64,000 nucleotides of DNA from Sphingomonadales bacterium (GTDB taxonomy: Bacteria > Pseudomonadota > Alphaproteobacteria > Sphingomonadales > Sphingomonadaceae), in the NCBI GenBank assembly GCA_016704425.1, contig JADJAC010000002.1:859048-923047 (forward strand), in the 5' to 3' direction. The notes under the pieces were generated by a model. It was not told the origin of the DNA and ran no database searches. It saw only the letters and a program-made list of their open reading frames with translations. Positions 1-8,469 of this stretch are shown piece by piece. Position numbers and translations under genes: made by a program. The stretch's first letter is position 1, and each line of letters starts with the position of its first letter.

Positions 1-585
1 AAAGGCAATTCCGCGCTCCATAAACGGCTCGGCTGGATTGGTGCTGGCTGGATCTTTGCAATGCTGGTCATTGGGTGCATGGTAACAGTTGCAATGGCCC
101 GCCGCGGACAGGTGCCCTTCTTCTTCAGACCGCTGCATTTTCTCGTCTTTGATCCCCTCACCTTGATTGCGTTCATGGGACTGGTGATTGCGGCAATCCG
201 GCTGCGTCGCCGAACCGATTGGCATCGTCGCTTGCAATATTGTGGAATGTCGCTCCTGCTTGGCCCGGCATTTGGTCGGCTGCTCCCGATGCCGTTGCTC
301 AAGCCCCTCGCCTTTGAAGCGACATTTGCTGCCGTCATGATCTTCCCGCTGGTTGGAATGTGGTCGGACCTGCGGCGCACGGGCGCTGTTCATCCGGCAT
401 GGAAATGGGGCATCGGCGTGATGATCGGATCGTTGATCCTGACCGAAGCGATCACTTACAGTCCAGTCGGGACCGCGCTCTATGATGCCGTCACGAGCGG
501 ATCACCCGGTGCGAACATAGCCCCGCTGGAGTTTCCCGCACCGCCTGAAGGGCCATTGGTGACAGGGCGGACTGCGGCAAACTGA
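1..585 (+). CDS. Integral membrane protein, 5' end outside the window
   Basis: The reading frame is open from base 1, so the gene starts upstream of the window; the ATG at 61 is internal. The visible 194 codons hold about four hydrophobic helices separated by short basic loops, with two His-Arg-rich loops (HKRLGW near the left edge and DWHRRLQY near residue 77). This layout recalls DUF2306-like membrane proteins, but the match is from memory and weak. The C-terminal 40 residues are proline-rich and probably not in the membrane. The next gene lies on the opposite strand, so this is the end of its transcription unit. Function unknown. Confidence 0.6.
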   Translation, partial: KGNSALHKRLGWIGAGWIFAMLVIGCMVTVAMARRGQVPFFFRPLHFLVFDPLTLIAFMGLVIAAIRLRRRTDWHRRLQYCGMSLLLGPAFGRLLPMPLLKPLAFEATFAAVMIFPLVGMWSDLRRTGAVHPAWKWGIGVMIGSLILTEAITYSPVGTALYDAVTSGSPGANIAPLEFPAPPEGPLVTGRTAAN

Positions 586-610
586 TTGAGGTCGATGCGT
601 CAATCGACGC

Positions 611-2020
611 TCAATCCCCTGTCAGGATCCGGTCAACCAATTGTTTCACCGTCGGCACGAATCCGTTTGAATAGAAGGGATCCTTCTTGAAGCGGAAGGC
701 CGCATGGCCGGCGAACATCAGATTCTGCTCTGTATCGCCACCATGGGCGATGTCCTGCAGCGTCTTCTGGATGCAGAAACTGCGCGGGTCCGCCAGATAG
801 CCGGTCGAATAGTCATCATGGTCCTTCCATGATGAAAAGCCGCAATGCGAAAGGCAGCCCATGCAATCGGTCTGATCCTTTCGGATCACATCACGCTCTG
901 CAGTCGTCACGAAGACCAGAGTGTTATCCGGCGTCTTGAGGGCGGCCGTATAGCCCTGGCCAAACCATTCCCGCGCGCGGAGCAAGTCTCCCCGCGTCAC
1001 CCAGAAATTCTTCCCCTTCACAGCAATATCGAGCTGGTGCGTATGATCACCCGCCTGTTCGCCCGAATAGGGTATTTGGCGTTCCGACCGCGCCTCGAGA
1101 CTTCTCAGGAAAGGATTGCGCACCGCGCTAGAGTAAAAGCCGGTCGGGGAAAATTTGTGAAGCAGGACATCGCCCTCCTCCAGAGTCATCAGCCGGTCTT
1201 TCCAGCCTTGCGGGATCGGGCTTTCCTGGGTCAGCAGCGGACGCGTGCCGAACTGGAAGGCAATCTGGCCGAGTTCGGGATTGTCGATCCAGTTTTCCCA
1301 TTCCTTGAGGTTCCAGACACCGCCGGCCATCACGATCGGCGTTTCGTCTGGAATGCCGCCTTCGCGCATTGTTTCCCGCAGTGCTTTGACCCGGGGATAG
1401 GGATCTTCCGGCCTCAAGGGATCTTCGGCATTTGACAGGCCATTGTGCCCGCCCGCCAACCAGGGATCTTCATAGACCACAGCCGAAAGGAATTCGGCTG
1501 CTTTGGAATAGGCGCGCTTCCAGAGCGCACGAAAGGCGCGGGCCGAGCTGATGATCGGCAGATAGGAAACGCCGTAGGAGGAGGCAATCTCGGACAGCTT
1601 GTAGGGCATCCCTGCCCCACACGTCACACCGGAGACCATGCCCTTCGTCCTTTCAAGGATCCCGTGGAGGATCTGCTGGGCACCACCCATTTCCCAAAGG
1701 ACGTTGATGTTGATCGCGCCTGCGCCCCCCGAAAGTTCCCAGGCGCGCTGGACCTGAGCAACACCGCCATCGATACCATATTGGATCAGTTCGTCATGCC
1801 GTTCGCGCCGTGTCCGGCTTGCATAGACTTGCGGGATGATCTTGCCTGTCGGATCGTAGCTGTCGGCGTTGACTGCAGACACAGTGCCGATTCCGCCAGC
1901 AGCGGCCCAAGCGCCCGCACTTGCGTGGTTCGTTGCCGAAACGCCCTTTCCGCCTTCGATCAGCGGCCAGACTTCGCGACCGCCATAGACAATCGGCTTC
2001 AAACCCTTGAACATCCCCAC
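611..2020 (-). CDS. Nitronate monooxygenase-like flavin oxidoreductase
   Basis: The 469-residue protein has the layout of the NAD(P)H-dependent flavin oxidoreductase / nitronate monooxygenase group, an FMN TIM-barrel family. Supporting segments are the Gly-rich N-terminal part (AGAWAAAGGIGTVSAV), SGVTCGAGMPYKL, PIVMAGGVW and IAFQFGTRPLLT. Such enzymes oxidise alkyl nitronates or act as flavin-dependent reductases; the substrate here cannot be told. It is longer than a typical 320–360-residue enzyme. The additional C-terminal part carries Cys 386, 389, 393 and 416 (CMGCLSHC followed by SFC), which could bind a metal or an Fe-S cluster. It is transcribed in the same direction as the downstream-numbered hydrolase gene, with a 66-bp gap. 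Confidence 0.8.
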   Translation of the reverse strand: MGMFKGLKPIVYGGREVWPLIEGGKGVSATNHASAGAWAAAGGIGTVSAVNADSYDPTGKIIPQVYASRTRRERHDELIQYGIDGGVAQVQRAWELSGGAGAININVLWEMGGAQQILHGILERTKGMVSGVTCGAGMPYKLSEIASSYGVSYLPIISSARAFRALWKRAYSKAAEFLSAVVYEDPWLAGGHNGLSNAEDPLRPEDPYPRVKALRETMREGGIPDETPIVMAGGVWNLKEWENWIDNPELGQIAFQFGTRPLLTQESPIPQGWKDRLMTLEEGDVLLHKFSPTGFYSSAVRNPFLRSLEARSERQIPYSGEQAGDHTHQLDIAVKGKNFWVTRGDLLRAREWFGQGYTAALKTPDNTLVFVTTAERDVIRKDQTDCMGCLSHCGFSSWKDHDDYSTGYLADPRSFCIQKTLQDIAHGGDTEQNLMFAGHAAFRFKKDPFYSNGFVPTVKQLVDRILTGD

Positions 2021-2086
2021 TCCTGCTTAAGCCCCGAATTCACCCATATAATCATGGCCGCCGGAAATGCTTCTGTTTTTTCGGCT

Positions 2087-2965
2087 CTATGCCTGCCGGG
2101 AAACTTCGGCCAGCAATGCATCGATTGCGGCGATTGATTCCGGCTCATCAAGCTCCGGCGGATGCCCTGTCCGCGGCACAACGGCGAGCCGTGCCTTCGG
2201 GATGCGCTTGATCATTGCCGCTGCCGTGCTTGCCGACAGGATATCCGACACTTCTCCTCGCAGGATCTGGACAGGAACGCCCCGAAGCGCTTCAAATGCG
2301 GGCCAAAGGTCCATGGCTTCCGCCGGATGCCGCATGGGTTCCGCAATCCGTGCATCATAGTCGGGCACGATCCGGCCCTGTGCCGTCAGGCGGTTGAGCC
2401 GTTTCGACAGGCTGATCCATCGCGAAAGATCATAGTCGGGATGCGCCGCGCCCAGGGTATTTGCAGTCGCCCGGGCTGCGTGCATCCAGCTTGGCCAGCT
2501 TCCCGACTTGCCGACAAATCCGCGGATCCGCTCAAGTCCTGTGTCCTCGATGACCGGGCCGATGTCATTGAGCAGTGCCCCGGCAATGCGCCCCGTCCGG
2601 TGCGCGGCCAGCATCATCGTCATCAGCCCGCCAAGCGAGGTTCCGAAGCTGACAAAGCGTTCGATCCCCAGCGTGTCGAGCAGATCCTCCAGATCCTGCA
2701 GATAGGTCAAAGGCCCATAGCTCATCGGCAATTTGGAATAGCCGCTTTCACCCCGTCCCCGCAGGTCGACACAGATCAGACGCCAGTCGCCCGCAAGCCG
2801 ATCAGCGACATGCGCGAAATCGCGGGCATTGCGCGTCAGGCCCGGTATGCAGAGAATGGGCGGCCTGTCCGCGCGACCCGGATAGTCGCGATAATGGAGG
2901 CGCAAGCCGTCCTTGGACCACCAATAGCCATCTTCATATTGCGTCTGTGCTGCCATCGCTTCCAT
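2087..2965 (-). CDS. Alpha/beta-fold hydrolase
   Basis: A 292-residue alpha/beta hydrolase. The nucleophile elbow is FGTSLGG with Ser110, the oxyanion-side segment is CIPGLTRN near residue 40, the strand and loop VDLRGRGESGY follows, and the catalytic His is in RTGHPPE near 268 with a probable acid in the SD pair near 240. The overall order matches the proline iminopeptidase/epoxide hydrolase-like branch, but the substrate is not predictable. Two starts are possible, ATG at 2965 and ATG at 2956. The divergent selO gene begins at 2974, so the two genes share an extremely short 8–17-bp start region and their promoters must overlap coding sequence. Confidence 0.85.
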   Translation of the reverse strand: MEAMAAQTQYEDGYWWSKDGLRLHYRDYPGRADRPPILCIPGLTRNARDFAHVADRLAGDWRLICVDLRGRGESGYSKLPMSYGPLTYLQDLEDLLDTLGIERFVSFGTSLGGLMTMMLAAHRTGRIAGALLNDIGPVIEDTGLERIRGFVGKSGSWPSWMHAARATANTLGAAHPDYDLSRWISLSKRLNRLTAQGRIVPDYDARIAEPMRHPAEAMDLWPAFEALRGVPVQILRGEVSDILSASTAAAMIKRIPKARLAVVPRTGHPPELDEPESIAAIDALLAEVSRQA

Positions 2966-2973
2966 ATCGCTCC

Positions 2974-4425
2974 ATGATTCGAACTCCGCAACCCGGCATC
3001 CTGCGCCCCGCCCGCGACATTCTGGAAATAGCCGACTTTATCGGCGATCCTGTGACAGGTGCCGAATTTCCCGAAACGAAAGTACGATTTCGCAATGATC
3101 GCTGGGCGGAGACGGTCGGCCTTTCAGCGCTCGACGATGCACAATGGGCCTCCCATTTCGGCCGGTTTGCGCCCCTTCCCGGCTCGCTCGAAACACCCTT
3201 GGCGCTGCGATACCACGGCCATCAGTTTCGCAACTACAACCCCGAAATCGGGGACGGGCGCGGCTTCCTGTTCGCGCAATTGTGCGACGGGGACGGTCGC
3301 CTGCTTGACCTTGGCACCAAGGGATCGGGCCAGACGCCCTGGTCCCGCTTTGGCGACGGGCGGCTGACGCTCAAGGGCGCGGTGCGCGAAATCCTCGCGA
3401 CAGAGATGCTCGAAGCCTTGGGCGTCAACACGTCGAAGACCTTCTCCGTGATCGAAACGGGAGAAGCCTTGCACCGGGGGGATGAGCCTTCGCCGACGCG
3501 TTCCGCCGTCCTCTTCCGGCTGAGCCACGGCCATATAAGGATCGGCAGTTTCCAGCGGCTGGCGACATTGGGCGATGACACCAATCTGGCGCGGCTGACC
3601 GATTATGCCCTTGCGCACTATTATGACGCGCCGGGCGGTGACGATGCCCCGGTTCGCCTCCTCTCGCATGTAACAGAGCGGACGGCGGACCTGGCCGCAT
3701 CCTATATGGTCGCAGGCTTTGTCCACGGGGTACTCAACAGCGACAATATCAACATTTCCGGGGAAAGTTTCGATTACGGCCCCTGGCGCTTTGCGCAGGT
3801 GTTCGATCCCGGCTTCACTGCCGCCTATTTCGATGAAGCCGGACTTTACGCCTTTGGTCGGCAGGCCGAGGCCATCCATTGGGACGTTGTCCAGCTGGCC
3901 ATCGCCCTGTCGCGGATTGCGGATCAGGAGGCCCTGGTTGAAGCACTCAATCGCTTTGCCGATCTTTATCGCGCGGCGCTCGTCCGGCGGATGCTGTGGA
4001 GGCTGGGCGTCACGCCCAAGGGAGCCGAGAACGACAGTGCACTGGTCCAGTCGATCGAAGCAGCCCTGATCGCCAGCCGCGTCGGGATCGACCGCTTCTT
4101 CTTTGACTGGCAGGGCGGATCGCGGCGCGCAGCCTCTCCGGCAGACCCGGCCTATACCGAAGAAAGCTTCGCAGATGTCCGCCAGCACCTTGCGGGCTAT
4201 CAATCCGCTCGACCCCTGGACCACCCCTATTGGGCCGGAGTGGCGCCTGTCTCGATGAGCATCGAAACGGTCGAAAATCTCTGGGCCCATATTGCCGAGC
4301 GCGACGATTGGGGGCCACTCTATGCCCATATCGAGGCCGTGCGCACCATGGGCCGGGCGATGGTAGAGCCAGATGATATTAGCTTTGACCATCTTCGTCA
4401 TTCCCGCGCAGGCGGGAATCCATAA
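2974..4425 (+). CDS. selO: SelO/YdiU family protein adenylyltransferase
   Basis: A 483-residue SelO (UPF0061) protein, near the usual 480. SelO is a kinase-fold enzyme that transfers AMP to protein hydroxyl side chains and is linked to redox stress. Family segments are KGSGQTPWSRFGDGRLTLKG (nucleotide-binding loop), RFGDGR, and the catalytic/metal-binding stretch HGVLNSDNINISG near residues 250–262 followed by DYGPW. The ATG at 2974 was chosen because the family N-terminus starts close to it. The final nine residues (HSRAGGNP and stop) are encoded by the left arm of a 30-bp inverted repeat, so the natural C-terminus was apparently replaced when that repeat arrived. No selenocysteine or terminal Cys motif is visible. 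Confidence 0.9.
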   Translation: MIRTPQPGILRPARDILEIADFIGDPVTGAEFPETKVRFRNDRWAETVGLSALDDAQWASHFGRFAPLPGSLETPLALRYHGHQFRNYNPEIGDGRGFLFAQLCDGDGRLLDLGTKGSGQTPWSRFGDGRLTLKGAVREILATEMLEALGVNTSKTFSVIETGEALHRGDEPSPTRSAVLFRLSHGHIRIGSFQRLATLGDDTNLARLTDYALAHYYDAPGGDDAPVRLLSHVTERTADLAASYMVAGFVHGVLNSDNINISGESFDYGPWRFAQVFDPGFTAAYFDEAGLYAFGRQAEAIHWDVVQLAIALSRIADQEALVEALNRFADLYRAALVRRMLWRLGVTPKGAENDSALVQSIEAALIASRVGIDRFFFDWQGGSRRAASPADPAYTEESFADVRQHLAGYQSARPLDHPYWAGVAPVSMSIETVENLWAHIAERDDWGPLYAHIEAVRTMGRAMVEPDDISFDHLRHSRAGGNP

Positions 4426-4473
4426 CCTTCAACATTTGGGTGTTTATGGATTCCCGCCTGCGCGGGAATGACG
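4396..4473. repeat. Intergenic palindromic element with perfect 30-bp arms
   Basis: Arms at 4396–4425 and 4444–4473 are perfect reverse complements, separated by an 18-bp loop. The core is TTCCCGCGCAGGCGGGAA-like, a mobile intergenic palindrome common in GC-rich proteobacteria. The left arm supplies the end and stop codon of selO. The element could also act as a transcription terminator between selO and the convergent gene at 4528. Confidence 0.9.
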
Positions 4474-4527
4474 GAAGAGGGGCTGCGATTCAAACCAGGG
4501 TCATCAGACTCTAATGTGAGCGCGGGT

Positions 4528-5139
4528 TCAGTTCCGCTTCGGCTTGGGCGGCGGCGCGGGTGGCTTGGCCGGAGCCGCTGGTGGAGGGGCAGCCGGTGCA
4601 CGTCCGGGCTGGATCGCGGCGAGATTGGCGGGCAGGATCGACACCCCGACAAGGCGCCACCGCCCGACCACCCATTGGTAATAGAGTTCGAAGCTGATCG
4701 CCGTCGGGCGCAGCCCGAAATATCCGCGCAGTTCCAGAACATCGCGTTGCGGCAGCCGTGGCGGCGCACTGAAGGTCGGCGCGAGCAATAGCGCGTTCGA
4801 CAGGTCAATACCGCTCGCACGGAGCGACGCGAAGATCGAGGCAAGCTTTGCCGAATCGTTGAGGATCTGGAAATTCGGCGCAGAAAGATCGCGCAGCACC
4901 GAATAATTGCCCGCGAGATTGGCATGATCGATTGCGGCCATTGTGCTCCAGACCAGCTTGTTGAGTTCAAGGCTGTCGGGAACCGGGACCTGTGACGGCT
5001 GGGCCTGTGACGGCGGGCGCTGCTGCGCGAACGCGGGAACGCCCGCCAAGCCCGATGCGAGCAACAAGGCCAAAACAAGCCGGGCCGGAGCATGACGCCC
5101 CGGCCCGTTTGCAGCTTTGGACGGCTGGCAAGCTACCAT
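4528..5139 (-). CDS. Secreted hypothetical protein coupled to the adhesin gene
   Basis: A 203-residue protein with a signal peptide (basic start, hydrophobic stretch LVLALLLASGLAGVPAFAQ, cleavage near residue 39), a central region of about 110 residues, and a very proline/alanine-rich basic tail. Its ATG at 5139 overlaps the TAG stop of the upstream adhesin gene by seven bases, so the two are probably translationally coupled and act together, for example at the cell surface or in the periplasm. No family is recognised with certainty. The Pro/Ala/Lys tail could be a flexible linker or cell-wall contact. The gene ends about 50 bp from the palindromic element after selO. Confidence 0.75.
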   Translation of the reverse strand: MVACQPSKAANGPGRHAPARLVLALLLASGLAGVPAFAQQRPPSQAQPSQVPVPDSLELNKLVWSTMAAIDHANLAGNYSVLRDLSAPNFQILNDSAKLASIFASLRASGIDLSNALLLAPTFSAPPRLPQRDVLELRGYFGLRPTAISFELYYQWVVGRWRLVGVSILPANLAAIQPGRAPAAPPPAAPAKPPAPPPKPKRN

Positions 5140-8015
5140 GCGAACTGGAAGCCTCCGCGAGCGCCGACTTCACCGGAATTGAGGCCCACGCCCACACCGG
5201 CCGAAATGATCGCCTTGTCGCTGACGCGCGCCGAGAAGGCGGTCGTCGCGGCGGTGCGGTTCTGGTAATACCCAATGCCGCCCGACACCGCGAAATTCGC
5301 GCCCGCCGGCACCGACGGCGAGTCCAGCGCCAGCGCCATGGCCACGCCTTCGTTCGCCTTGCGAATATCGCGGCGGTTGATTTCGGTCAGGTTGAACAAG
5401 GTATTGACTTGCCCCGGCAGGGCGCCGAGCTGCGTCAGATTGATCGTCGAGCGGCCAAGCGTCCCGCCAGCATCAGCGGTGACGATGCTGACAGGGCCGG
5501 TCTGGGCGGCGGTGCTCGCAGTCAAATCGCCCACCGTGGCCGAACTGCCCGTGCCGCCAAGCACGACCTGGTTGGCGCGGGTGGTGGTTGCATTGAAGCC
5601 AACAGCCGTTGATCCGGCAAAGGCGGTGGTTGCTCCCGCGCCCAGCGCAGTGGAATTGGCTGCGGACGCCACTGCAAGATCGCCGACCGCAGTGGAACGC
5701 GTGCCCGACGCAGCCGCCTGATTACCGAACGCAGAAGCATTCGCGTTGGACGCAACTGCACTCTTGCCGAACGCAGTCGAACGGACGCCTGTCGCCTGCG
5801 CCTGATGCCCGCCTGCTGTGGCAAATTGCATGGATGCGTTCGCCTGCCAGCCAAAGGCCTGAGCGCCGGTGCCCGATGCAACCGATTCAGCCCCGACGGC
5901 CGTCGAGTGGAAGCCCGATGCATTGGCCTGATCGCCGATGGCGACGGCATCCTCATTCCCCGCAGATGCGAGGTTACCGATTGCGACCGAGGTTCCAAGC
6001 GAGGGTGCACCTGAAGGTGTTGTTCCCGGCGCCGTCATCGCACCATTGCCCAAGGCAATCGAATTGATCGCCGCTGCATTCGTGCTTTGCCCGATTGCGA
6101 TATTGCTGGCCAGAGCGGCTGTCGCAGAGTCACCAAGAGCAATCGCCGATTGGCCTGTTGCCGACGAGAGATTGCCGAGCGCCACCGCGCCCTGGCCGTT
6201 TGCTGTGTTGTCCGTGCCGATCGCAACAGCACCAACGCCCGTAGCCGTGTTCGGATCGCCGATGGCGACGGCACCGCGACCGTTCGCGACGTTGCCCTTG
6301 CCGATGCCAACCGCACCGTCCCCGTTTGCAGTCGAGGTGCCAAGCGCCACGGCAGCATTGCCGCTCGCCGAACCAAGGACAAAGCTGGTTTGGCCAACAG
6401 TTCCGCTGCCGTCGACTGTTGCGATGCTAACCGGCCCCGACTGCGCCGCCGTGCTCGCCACAATATCGCCAACAGTGAAGGAACTCCCCGCTCCACCTGC
6501 AACCACCTGATTATCCCGCGTCGTTGTCGCCAGGTAGCCCAGTGCCGTCGAACCATCGAAGGATGCATTGGCAAGCACGCCCAACGATGTGGTAAATTCA
6601 CCAGTTGCCGATGCAAGCGCGCCGAACACACTTGAACCAACCCCGCTAGCCGTCGTTGCAATTCCCACTGTCGTTGCGGTGTCCGACGCTTGTGCGCCCG
6701 TACCAATCGCAGTGCCGCCGTGGCCAGCGCTGGCCTGGAATCCGAACGCGCTTCCAAGATCCGTTGCGCTGGCACCGTTTCCATTTGCGGTCGAGGCGAA
6801 GCCGCTTGCCGAGGAACCCGCGCCAGTTGCGGTTGAACTGTCCCCGGATGCGTTCGCTCCCGCACCAGTTGCCGTCGACTGATCGCCAGCCGCATTCGCC
6901 TGCGTTCCAATCGCAATTGCATTCGCCCCACTGGCATTCGCACCTTGCGGGCCATTCACCAGGTCATTGTTTCCACCGCCGAGAGCAAGCGAATTCGCTC
7001 CGGTTGCTTGAGCCGTGTTGCCGAAAGCACCGGCATTGACGCCACTCGCCTGAGTGCCGGCACCCACCCCTACCCCATTCTGTCCCGCCACAACGCTCGA
7101 TGCGCCAATTGCGACCCCGGCAAAACCAGTTACCAAAGCGCTGGCGCCGTTTGCAACGCCGCCTGCACCTGTTAAGGTGACCGAAGCATTGGCACCAGTT
7201 GCAATGCTCGCTGCGCCAGCAGCATTGGCTCCCGAGCCAAGGGCGGCGGCAAGCGTGCCTGACGCGTCCGAGTCTCCGCCAGCAAAGGCGCCAAATCCTC
7301 CTGCATTGGCTCCCGGACCAACGGCTGTCCCATTGAATCCCGCAATCGTGCCTGTGCCAATCGCAACACCATTCGCGCCAGTCACAGTTGCTGCGTTTGG
7401 AAATCCAAGCACGCCAGAGGACCCGCCGATTGCCACAGACGAATCCGCCAAGGCTTGCGCTCCGGTGCTCAAAGCGGTGGAAAAATTACCCAATGCATTG
7501 GCAAGGAAGCCTGTCGAAACTGCGCCAGCGCCCGTTGAAGTGCCCCCAAGCGTATTCGAAAGGGCACCGGTAGCGGTGGTTTGGGCACCAACTGCGGTTG
7601 AACCACCGGTTGCAAGGGACTGCGTACCAAGGGCGGTCGAGAGGGCGTCCTGCGCTGTGGCCTGAAAGCCCCCTGCAAAGCTGCCAAGGCCGGCCAGTGC
7701 CTGTGTTCCGATCGCCGTGCCGAAAAGGTCCGCTGACGCGTTGCTGCCAACTGCCGTGCCACCTTGAGCGGCGGTCAGCGCATTGACACCGACAGCTGTG
7801 GAGTCGTTGCCCGTGGCAGAGGTACCGTTGCCAACGGCAGTCGCGTTAGTAGCCCCGCCCGTCGTCGAATTCGTGCCGCATTCAGTGGAGCCTCCCGAAG
7901 CCCCGTCATTGCAATCCGGCGTCGCATCGGCCCAGGCGGGGGTGGAAATTGTCAGCGCGGCTACACCCGCGAGGAGAGTGAGACGATTCCGACGCAACCC
8001 GAACGCAACAGACAT
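5133..8015 (-). CDS. YadA-like trimeric autotransporter adhesin
   Basis: A 960-residue trimeric autotransporter (type Vc). It starts with a signal peptide ending near TPAWADA (about residue 33). The body is a long array of about 14-residue head repeats of the YadA type, with recurrent NSTALGxGA/AVAIG units. It is interrupted twice by a longer module containing TTRxNQVVxGGxGSS and TVGDxxASTAAQxGPVSI. The final 75 residues (NRRDIRKANEGVAMALAL, then four amphipathic beta-strands ending QFAW) form the outer-membrane anchor. The start at 8015 is set by an AGGAG ribosome-binding site seven bases upstream. The same frame stays open to 9782 through the antisense of astD, which is not part of the gene. 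The product should be surface-exposed and mediate adhesion or autoaggregation. Confidence 0.93.
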   Translation of the reverse strand: MSVAFGLRRNRLTLLAGVAALTISTPAWADATPDCNDGASGGSTECGTNSTTGGATNATAVGNGTSATGNDSTAVGVNALTAAQGGTAVGSNASADLFGTAIGTQALAGLGSFAGGFQATAQDALSTALGTQSLATGGSTAVGAQTTATGALSNTLGGTSTGAGAVSTGFLANALGNFSTALSTGAQALADSSVAIGGSSGVLGFPNAATVTGANGVAIGTGTIAGFNGTAVGPGANAGGFGAFAGGDSDASGTLAAALGSGANAAGAASIATGANASVTLTGAGGVANGASALVTGFAGVAIGASSVVAGQNGVGVGAGTQASGVNAGAFGNTAQATGANSLALGGGNNDLVNGPQGANASGANAIAIGTQANAAGDQSTATGAGANASGDSSTATGAGSSASGFASTANGNGASATDLGSAFGFQASAGHGGTAIGTGAQASDTATTVGIATTASGVGSSVFGALASATGEFTTSLGVLANASFDGSTALGYLATTTRDNQVVAGGAGSSFTVGDIVASTAAQSGPVSIATVDGSGTVGQTSFVLGSASGNAAVALGTSTANGDGAVGIGKGNVANGRGAVAIGDPNTATGVGAVAIGTDNTANGQGAVALGNLSSATGQSAIALGDSATAALASNIAIGQSTNAAAINSIALGNGAMTAPGTTPSGAPSLGTSVAIGNLASAGNEDAVAIGDQANASGFHSTAVGAESVASGTGAQAFGWQANASMQFATAGGHQAQATGVRSTAFGKSAVASNANASAFGNQAAASGTRSTAVGDLAVASAANSTALGAGATTAFAGSTAVGFNATTTRANQVVLGGTGSSATVGDLTASTAAQTGPVSIVTADAGGTLGRSTINLTQLGALPGQVNTLFNLTEINRRDIRKANEGVAMALALDSPSVPAGANFAVSGGIGYYQNRTAATTAFSARVSDKAIISAGVGVGLNSGEVGARGGFQFAW

Positions 8016-8469
8016 GGCATTACTCCTTACTGCAAACAAACTCATGTCAGCTATGCGCGGGGGGGCGGGATTGGATGCAGTCTTGTCCAGATTGGATGAT
8101 CCCGATGTCATCCATTCCTGATGCACCGGACGGCACCCCGCATTCGTCATCCCCGGCGGAGGTGGGGGCTTCCTGCCGTCATGCCGAACGCGTTTCAGCA
8201 TCCATGCCGTGAATCTGCGGAGGAGTGCCCGAACGGGCAGAAGATGGTGCCGAATTCTTGCCTGCGCGCGCTCTTCCCCAGAGTTTGTCCTGTTGAGGTA
8301 GAATCGTCGCCCCTGCGCAGGCAGGGGCCCTGTTTGAAGCCTAAGCGCCGGACTCTCCCAAAGGTGCCTGCCTGCGCAGGGGCGACGGCGTGGCGCGGGG
8401 ATATGACACATACGGCCCAGCGGCACAGCGTGTTGCGGAAGTTCCAATGTCGAGCTAGTGCAGCAGGGC
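8016..8469. other. Gene-free spacer with intergenic repeats
   Basis: This 454-bp spacer separates the divergent adhesin and astD genes. It carries a single copy of a GTCATGCCGAACGCGTTTCA-type element around 8177–8211, familiar as an intergenic repeat in sphingomonads, and the separate palindrome listed below. The adhesin promoter must lie in the part next to 8030–8120. No convincing gene was found in it. Confidence 0.5.
8305..8387. repeat. Palindromic element, 21-bp perfect arms
   Basis: Arms 8305–8325 (CGTCGCCCCTGCGCAGGCAG plus G) and 8367–8387 are perfect reverse complements around a 41-bp centre. The sequence family, CGTCGCCCCTGC…GGGGCGACG, recurs near 14.03, 14.94 and 20.92 kb. Confidence 0.85.

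Noticed and set aside
3124..4401. 425-codon minus-strand frame inside selO
   Set aside because: It lies entirely opposite a well-conserved gene and shows no domain; it is a codon-bias shadow.
4398..5093. 231-codon minus-strand frame overlapping the secreted protein after selO
   Set aside because: The competing frame at 4528–5139 has a signal peptide and a start coupled to the adhesin stop, so this one is the shadow.
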